A stretch of 9,881 nucleotides of DNA from contig JACPMF010000011.1 in NCBI GenBank assembly GCA_016186145.1, forward strand, positions 1 to 9,881. The letters run 5' to 3'. Below are positions 7,298 to 9,881 of the stretch, in pieces. The stretch's first letter is position 1, and each line of letters opens with the position of its first letter. This DNA comes from Candidatus Sungiibacteriota bacterium (GTDB taxonomy: Bacteria; Patescibacteria; Paceibacteria; Sungbacterales; SURF-37). The notes beneath the pieces were generated by a model, which ran no database searches, was not told the DNA's origin, and was given only the letters and a program-made list of their open reading frames with translations. Both the position numbers and the translations under genes were made by a program.

Positions 7298-8497
7298 ATG
7301 TCCTACCCAACAAAAAAACTCGGAGAGGTTTGCGAAATAAATATGGGACAGTCCCCGGCATCCTCAACATACAACAACAACCAGAATGGGCTGCCATTTT
7401 ATCAGGGTAAAAAGGATTATGGAGAAAAATATCCAACACCTCGCGTTTGGTGTTCAAATCCAATCAAAGTTGTTAAAACCGGAGATATTTTGATTTCTGT
7501 CCGCGCGCCTGTCGGTGCGTTAAATATCGCGAAAGAAAAATCGTGTATTGGCCGTGGTTTAGCTGGTTTAAGAGCTAAAAAAGAATTAGATCAAGCATTT
7601 TTATTTCGTTATTTGCAATTAATGGAGAAAGATATTGCTGATCTCGGCACAGGCAGTACTTTTACAGCAATATCTAAAAAACATTTAGAAAACCTCAAAA
7701 TCCCTCTCCCGCCAATCGCGGAGCAGAAGAAAATTGTGGCGAGGTTGGAGGGGTTGCTGGGGAAGATTAAGGAGGCCAAGCACTTGCGCGCCAAGGCAGA
7801 AGAAACCGCCCAAAACCTCCTCCCCGCCGAACTCCACCGCATTTTTTCTCAACCCATTCGACAAGCTCAGGGCAAGCAACATTCCAACATTCTTGAGAAT
7901 GTAAGAATGTCCGGTAAGCCCGCCTCCGTAAAAAACTACGGCGAGGCGCGGTGGGAAGAAAAAGAGTTGGGAGAAGTTATGATTGTTGAGGCAAAAAAGA
8001 ATACGAAACCCTTGCCTTATGTCGGTATGGAAGATATTGAAAGCGGTACGGGAAAATTTATTGGCAGTAAAGAAAAACGAGCCGTGAGAAGCACTACATC
8101 CCACTTCACCATCGACCATGTTTTGTATGGCAAATTGAGGCCGTATCTCAATAAATTTTTAGTGCCAAACTTTGAGGGACATTGTACTACCGAATTTTTA
8201 CCGCTTCGGCCAGATACAAGATTTCTCACTCGCGAATGGCTTGCGGTTTGGTTGCGTCATGACAAGACGGTGGACAATATTATGGCGACTACTACCGGAT
8301 CAAGAATGCCGAGAGCAAACATGAATTTGGTCAAAAAATTTAAAATCCCGCTACCGCCGATTGCGGAGCAGAAAAAAATCGTGGCGCGGATGGATTCGCT
8401 CTCCGAAAAAATCAAGAAACTTCAAGAATATCAAAAATCCACCGCCTCTGATTTCGTTTCTCTAGAGCAATCCATTCTATCCAAATCATTCCAATAA
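7298..8497 (+). CDS. hsdS: Type I restriction-modification specificity subunit (HsdS), with in-frame repeat insertions
   Basis: The 399-residue protein has the two-fold HsdS architecture: target recognition domain 1 (about 1-133, with GQSPASSTYN and GLPFYQGKKDY), conserved helix 1 (from K134, IPLPPIAEQKKIVARLE), target recognition domain 2 (about 208-348) and conserved helix 2 (from K349, IPLPPIAEQKKIVARMD). Each recognition domain reads half of a bipartite DNA site; the helices set the spacing and bind the two HsdM subunits. The link between helix 1 and domain 2 contains about 22 foreign residues (around 184-206), encoded by two short DNA repeats: one reading IRQAQGK and the palindrome reading HSNILENVRM. 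The frame stays open, so the protein may be functional, but half-site spacing could be altered. AGGA at 7284-7287 is a possible ribosome site. The gene is 1.8 kb from hsdM, and its stop touches another palindrome copy. Confidence 0.93.
   Translation: MSYPTKKLGEVCEINMGQSPASSTYNNNQNGLPFYQGKKDYGEKYPTPRVWCSNPIKVVKTGDILISVRAPVGALNIAKEKSCIGRGLAGLRAKKELDQAFLFRYLQLMEKDIADLGTGSTFTAISKKHLENLKIPLPPIAEQKKIVARLEGLLGKIKEAKHLRAKAEETAQNLLPAELHRIFSQPIRQAQGKQHSNILENVRMSGKPASVKNYGEARWEEKELGEVMIVEAKKNTKPLPYVGMEDIESGTGKFIGSKEKRAVRSTTSHFTIDHVLYGKLRPYLNKFLVPNFEGHCTTEFLPLRPDTRFLTREWLAVWLRHDKTVDNIMATTTGSRMPRANMNLVKKFKIPLPPIAEQKKIVARMDSLSEKIKKLQEYQKSTASDFVSLEQSILSKSFQ
7697..7744 (+). repeat. HsdS conserved helix, internal repeat copy 1
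   Basis: The 16 codons encoding KIPLPPIAEQKKIVAR (residues 134-149) are repeated at 8342-8389 with identical protein but several synonymous differences. This is the normal internal duplication of HsdS. It marks the junction after recognition domain 1 and is a potential site for recombination that swaps recognition domains. Confidence 0.85.
7853..7876 (+). repeat. TTCGACAAGCTCAGGGC-type dispersed repeat inside hsdS
   Basis: The segment reads CCCATTCGACAAGCTCAGGG then CAAG. It matches, from memory, a short repeat found in many bacterial genomes and metagenomes, whose translations (RQAQGK here, LSLSNG on the other strand) often contaminate protein sequences. It begins where HsdS conserved helix 1 would normally pass into recognition domain 2, and it directly precedes the ACATTC palindrome. 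Confidence 0.6.
7879..7910. repeat. ACATTC palindrome, copy 1 (in frame in hsdS)
   Basis: This 32-bp palindrome is made of ACATTC half-sites at 7879 and 7887 and mirror GAATGT half-sites at 7897 and 7905. It is the most diverged of four copies: the centre is TTGA-like rather than TGCA, and positions 7885-7886 do not pair with 7903-7904. It translates in frame as HSNILENVRM (HsdS residues 195-204). Confidence 0.85.
8342..8389 (+). repeat. HsdS conserved helix, internal repeat copy 2
   Basis: This encodes the same KIPLPPIAEQKKIVAR (residues 349-364) as 7697-7744, with synonymous changes, and marks the end of recognition domain 2. Confidence 0.85.
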
Positions 8498-8530
8498 ACA
8501 TTCCAACATTCTGCAGAATGTAGGAATGTT
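8497..8530. repeat. ACATTC palindrome, copy 2 (at the hsdS stop)
   Basis: The 34-bp element runs from AACATTC to GAATGTT with a CTGCAG centre. Half-sites start at 8498, 8506, 8516 and 8524. Its first base is the last base of the hsdS TAA stop. It lies 27 bp upstream of the winged-helix gene start, so it could also act as an operator or a 3'-end hairpin. There is no T-tract. Confidence 0.85.
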
Positions 8531-8538
8531 ATTGCAGG

Positions 8539-8544
8539 TATGAT
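8539..8544 (+). promoter_or_regulatory. Possible -10 box for the winged-helix gene
   Basis: TATGAT at 8539-8544 is the best -10 candidate before the ATG at 8557. A second AT-rich box, TATAAA (8549-8554), is too close to the start unless the ATG is changed. A matching -35 would fall inside palindrome copy 2 and is poor (around AATGTA). No Shine-Dalgarno is visible, so a very short leader is implied. Confidence 0.3.
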
Positions 8545-8556
8545 ATTGTATAAAAT

Positions 8557-8823
8557 ATGAAAACTGCAAAACAATTAGAACGGTATTTCAAGGGTGCGGC
8601 TAACCACCGACGGATTGATATTTTGCGTACAGTTGCAAGAAATGACGGGGTTGCGGTTGAAGAGATTGCGTATGCTCTAGGGGCAAATTTCAAGACCATC
8701 TCCCAACACACCAAGTCGCTTGTCCAAGCCGGGCTTTTAAATAAAAAATATCGCGGCCGCCAGGTGACGCACTCGCTTTCACCGTATGGCAAGTCCTTTC
8801 TTGGATTTATGAAAACATTCTAA
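8557..8823 (+). CDS. Winged-helix transcriptional regulator (ArsR-like)
   Basis: The 88-residue protein is a single winged helix-turn-helix domain. It has an N-terminal helix with HRRIDILRTVA, then the helix-turn-helix VAVEEIAYALGANFKTISQHTKSLVQAGLL (about residues 31-60) and a wing with KKYRGRQVTHSLSPYG. This pattern fits ArsR-type repressors; the cysteine metal sites of classical ArsR proteins are absent, so the signal it senses is unknown. The last three codons and TAA stop (ACATTCTAA) lie inside palindrome copy 3, and copy 2 lies just upstream, so the gene is bracketed by identical palindromes. Either the palindromes are its operators or they are unrelated repeats that inserted on both sides. 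The C-terminus may have been changed by copy 3. It could regulate itself or the adjacent tspO. Confidence 0.8.
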   Translation: MKTAKQLERYFKGAANHRRIDILRTVARNDGVAVEEIAYALGANFKTISQHTKSLVQAGLLNKKYRGRQVTHSLSPYGKSFLGFMKTF

Positions 8824-8847
8824 CATTCTGCAGAATGTTAGAATGTT
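8814..8847. repeat. ACATTC palindrome, copy 3 (supplies the regulator stop codon)
   Basis: A perfect 34-bp palindrome with no mismatch, AACATTC outward on both sides of a CTGCAG centre. Half-sites start at 8815, 8823, 8833 and 8841. The second reading phase of the element contains TAA (8821-8823), which is the stop codon of the winged-helix gene. It lies 67 bp upstream of the tspO start. Confidence 0.9.
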
Positions 8848-8850
8848 ATG

Positions 8851-8874
8851 AATACGCCAAGCGGGTGGCGTATT
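8851..8874. repeat. GC-rich hairpin, copy 2 of the ATACGCCA palindrome
   Basis: AATACGCCA (8851-8859) and TGGCGTATT (8866-8874) pair perfectly around a 6-nt loop (AGCGGG). The arms match those of the hairpin at 307-332; only the loop and outermost bases differ, and both are followed by GGG. It begins 4 bp after palindrome copy 3 and sits upstream of the tspO promoter. Confidence 0.7.
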
Positions 8875-8897
8875 GGGAATTTAAAAAGCGTAATAAG

Positions 8898-8906
8898 TGG
8901 TAAAAT
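8898..8906 (+). promoter_or_regulatory. Extended -10 promoter for tspO, probably leaderless
   Basis: TGGTAAAAT at 8898-8906 is an extended -10 (TGn plus TAAAAT). Transcription would start about 8913-8914, at the ATG of tspO itself, implying a leaderless mRNA. This agrees with the absence of a Shine-Dalgarno. Confidence 0.45.
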
Positions 8907-8913
8907 AGGGTTT

Positions 8914-9486
8914 ATGAAGCTCAATAACTTCTTCAAATTGGTTATTGCGATTGGTGTTTCGGAGTTGGCGGGCGTTGTCGGTTCATTTTTTACAATTTCG
9001 GCAATTCCGAATTGGTACTCAACACTTGTTAAGCCGGCATTGAATCCGCCAAGCTGGGTATTCGGACCGGTCTGGACGACACTCTATGCTTTGATGGGCA
9101 TTTCACTTTTCCTTGTATGGAAACAACATTCTAACATTCTGCAGAATGTTGGAATGTTGCGATTGTGGAGATGGGCGATTTCGCTATTTTTTATTCAGCT
9201 GATACTCAATACGCTTTGGTCAATTATCTTTTTTGGTCTGCACAGCCCCGGCGGTGCGCTTATTGAGATCGTATTTCTCTGGCTCGCAATTCTCGCTACG
9301 ATCGTTGCGTTTTATAAAACCTCTCCTCCTTGCGCCACCGCTGGAGCCAGCTATGGCGGCACGCGGTCGTCCAGTATCTGGACTACGGCGGGACACGGCA
9401 AACTCGCCGCGTGGCTCTTGGTGCCGTATATTCTCTGGGTTAGTTTTGCCATGTACTTAAACTACACAATTTGGATTTTGAATTAG
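8914..9486 (+). CDS. tspO: TspO/MBR family membrane protein with two in-frame repeat insertions
   Basis: From ATG 8914 the protein has 190 residues and shows the TspO/MBR pattern: a first membrane helix (MKLNNFFKLVIAIGVSELAG), the tryptophan-rich PPSWVFGPVWTTLYALMG segment, then QLILNTLWSIIFFGLHSPG, EIVFLWLAILATIVAFYK and LLVPYILWVSFAMYLNYTIW, giving five helices. TspO binds porphyrins and other hydrophobic ligands. The start at 8914 is preferred over the in-frame 8848 because the extra 22 residues come from the hairpin region and lie upstream of the promoter. Two segments are foreign: about 12 residues (71-82, QHSNILQNVGML) from an ACATTC palindrome between helices 2 and 3, and about 25 residues (138-162) from a second repeat before the last helix. 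Without them the protein is about 153 residues, near the normal family length. Both fall in loops, so function may survive. Confidence 0.9.
   Translation: MKLNNFFKLVIAIGVSELAGVVGSFFTISAIPNWYSTLVKPALNPPSWVFGPVWTTLYALMGISLFLVWKQHSNILQNVGMLRLWRWAISLFFIQLILNTLWSIIFFGLHSPGGALIEIVFLWLAILATIVAFYKTSPPCATAGASYGGTRSSSIWTTAGHGKLAAWLLVPYILWVSFAMYLNYTIWILN
9125..9158. repeat. ACATTC palindrome, copy 4 (in frame in tspO)
   Basis: A 34-bp element identical to copy 3 except for one change at 9151 (G for A), which leaves a G-T wobble. Half-sites start at 9126, 9134, 9144 and 9152. It reads HSNILQNVGM in frame, the same phase as copy 1 in hsdS, and falls in the loop after the second TspO helix. Confidence 0.9.
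9325..9399. repeat. Double-hairpin repeat inserted in frame in tspO
   Basis: These 75 bp (25 codons) have no counterpart in typical TspO proteins, where the FYK segment runs almost directly into the last helix (KLAAWLLVPYILW here). The DNA folds as two hairpins. The first has CGCCA (9333-9337), GCTGG (9340-9344), CCAGC (9347-9351) and TGGCG (9354-9358); the second has GTCCAG (9369-9374) and CTGGAC (9378-9383) with a 3-nt loop. The encoded residues are small and polar with no family resemblance. It looks like another mobile short repeat. Exact borders are uncertain by a few codons. Confidence 0.65.
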
Positions 9487-9501
9487 ATCTGTCCAAAACG
9501 A

Positions 9502-9535
9502 AAAACCACCCCCTATTTTCATAGAAGGTGGTTTT
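9502..9535. terminator. Bidirectional terminator between tspO and the DUF378 gene
   Basis: AAAACCACC (9502-9510) pairs with GGTGGTTTT (9527-9535). A small inner stem, CTAT (9513-9516) with ATAG (9521-9524), may extend it. T-runs on both strands make it suitable for the two convergent genes that flank it. Confidence 0.8.
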
Positions 9536-9555
9536 CAACCAGATTACAAAAAAGT

Positions 9556-9762
9556 TTACTTTCTGGCAAGCTTCATGGATATAGCGGCGAGGTAGACGGC
9601 GGCAAGTCCGACGAGCGCGTACACGACTCTTGAGAGTCCGGACATATCACCGAAGATAGTGGCTACGAGATCAAAATTGAAGATGCCGACCAATCCCCAG
9701 TTTAGGCCACCGACGATAACTAGTACCACAGCGAGCCAGTCGAAAGCATTGAGTTTGTTCAT
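9556..9762 (-). CDS. DUF378 family small membrane protein
   Basis: The 68-residue protein has two hydrophobic helices (about residues 8-28 and 43-63) joined by a short loop. The first carries the family hallmark LVIVGGLNWGLVGIFNFDLV, followed by SRVVYALVGLAAVY, which matches DUF378 closely. Proteins of this family are small inner-membrane proteins of unknown function, often stand-alone genes. It is convergent with tspO, and the two share the terminator at 9502-9535. The ATG at 9762-9760 has no Shine-Dalgarno; the leader is AT-rich. An extended -10 at 9832-9824 gives it its own promoter. Confidence 0.9.
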   Translation of the reverse strand: MNKLNAFDWLAVVLVIVGGLNWGLVGIFNFDLVATIFGDMSGLSRVVYALVGLAAVYLAAISMKLARK

Positions 9763-9823
9763 AATTTTTTGTTTATTTTTAATTTACTCAGTATGCGTTT
9801 CGACCTCCAACACATGGAAAATT

Positions 9824-9832
9824 ATTATACCA
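9824..9832 (-). promoter_or_regulatory. Extended -10 promoter for the DUF378 gene
   Basis: On the minus strand TGGTATAAT (9832-9824) is an extended -10 with a perfect TATAAT. No good -35 is seen, as expected for extended -10 promoters. The start would be near 9817, giving a leader of about 55 nt. The bases from 9833 to the window edge hold no gene I can support. Confidence 0.6.
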
Positions 9833-9881
9833 CAAATCTCGCAATAGATGATATACTTAATGCACAGATCATGACTTCAAA

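Noticed and set aside
8497..8530. Palindrome copy 2 as the intrinsic terminator of hsdS
   Set aside because: The stem is AT-rich and no T-run follows; the same sequence occurs inside genes, so termination is not its main property.
8848..8913. Upstream in-frame start for tspO at 8848
   Set aside because: The extra 22 codons are the ATACGCCA hairpin and the promoter region; TspO proteins begin at the helix encoded from 8914.
7879..9158. The four palindromes as a CRISPR array
   Set aside because: Spacing is irregular (285-619 bp) and the intervals are genes, not spacers.

Overview
The window looks like a chromosomal segment of a small-genome uncultured bacterium, most likely of the Candidate Phyla Radiation / Patescibacteria (Parcubacteria-like). 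This is an inference from tight gene packing, weak or absent Shine-Dalgarno sequences, a small defence-rich gene set and short palindromic repeats dispersed through coding DNA. TGA works as a stop (hsdM and the nucleotidyltransferase end in it), so the TGA-to-glycine code of Gracilibacteria and SR1 is not used.

Left part (1-1045): the 3' end of a Fic/Doc-family gene, a GC-rich hairpin, and radC. Centre (1050-8497): a complete type I restriction-modification locus, hsdR, hsdM and hsdS, with four extra genes inside it. A NYN-domain putative nuclease lies between hsdR and hsdM. A cGAS/DncV-like nucleotidyltransferase (CD-NTase), a three-helix membrane protein and a single-helix 137-residue protein lie between hsdM and hsdS. 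hsdM, the CD-NTase and the membrane protein are chained by two ATGA stop/start overlaps. This is the arrangement of a minimal CBASS-like anti-phage module (signal synthase plus membrane effector) nested in an R-M operon. A bidirectional terminator and a minus-strand promoter-like sequence with a 16-bp palindrome between its -35 and -10 boxes separate the NYN gene from hsdM.

Right part (8498-9881): a small winged-helix regulator, a TspO/MBR membrane protein and, convergently, a DUF378 membrane protein, with a shared bidirectional terminator between the last two.

The most unusual structure is a family of 32-34 bp palindromes built from four ACATTC half-sites, present four times in 1.3 kb (7879-9158). 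Two copies sit in frame inside hsdS and tspO, read in the same phase; one begins directly after the hsdS stop; one supplies the stop codon of the regulator gene. Both hsdS and tspO also carry a second, unrelated in-frame repeat insertion. A vestige of an hsdS-like 5' end precedes the 137-residue ORF, suggesting that this ORF was inserted at the start of hsdS.
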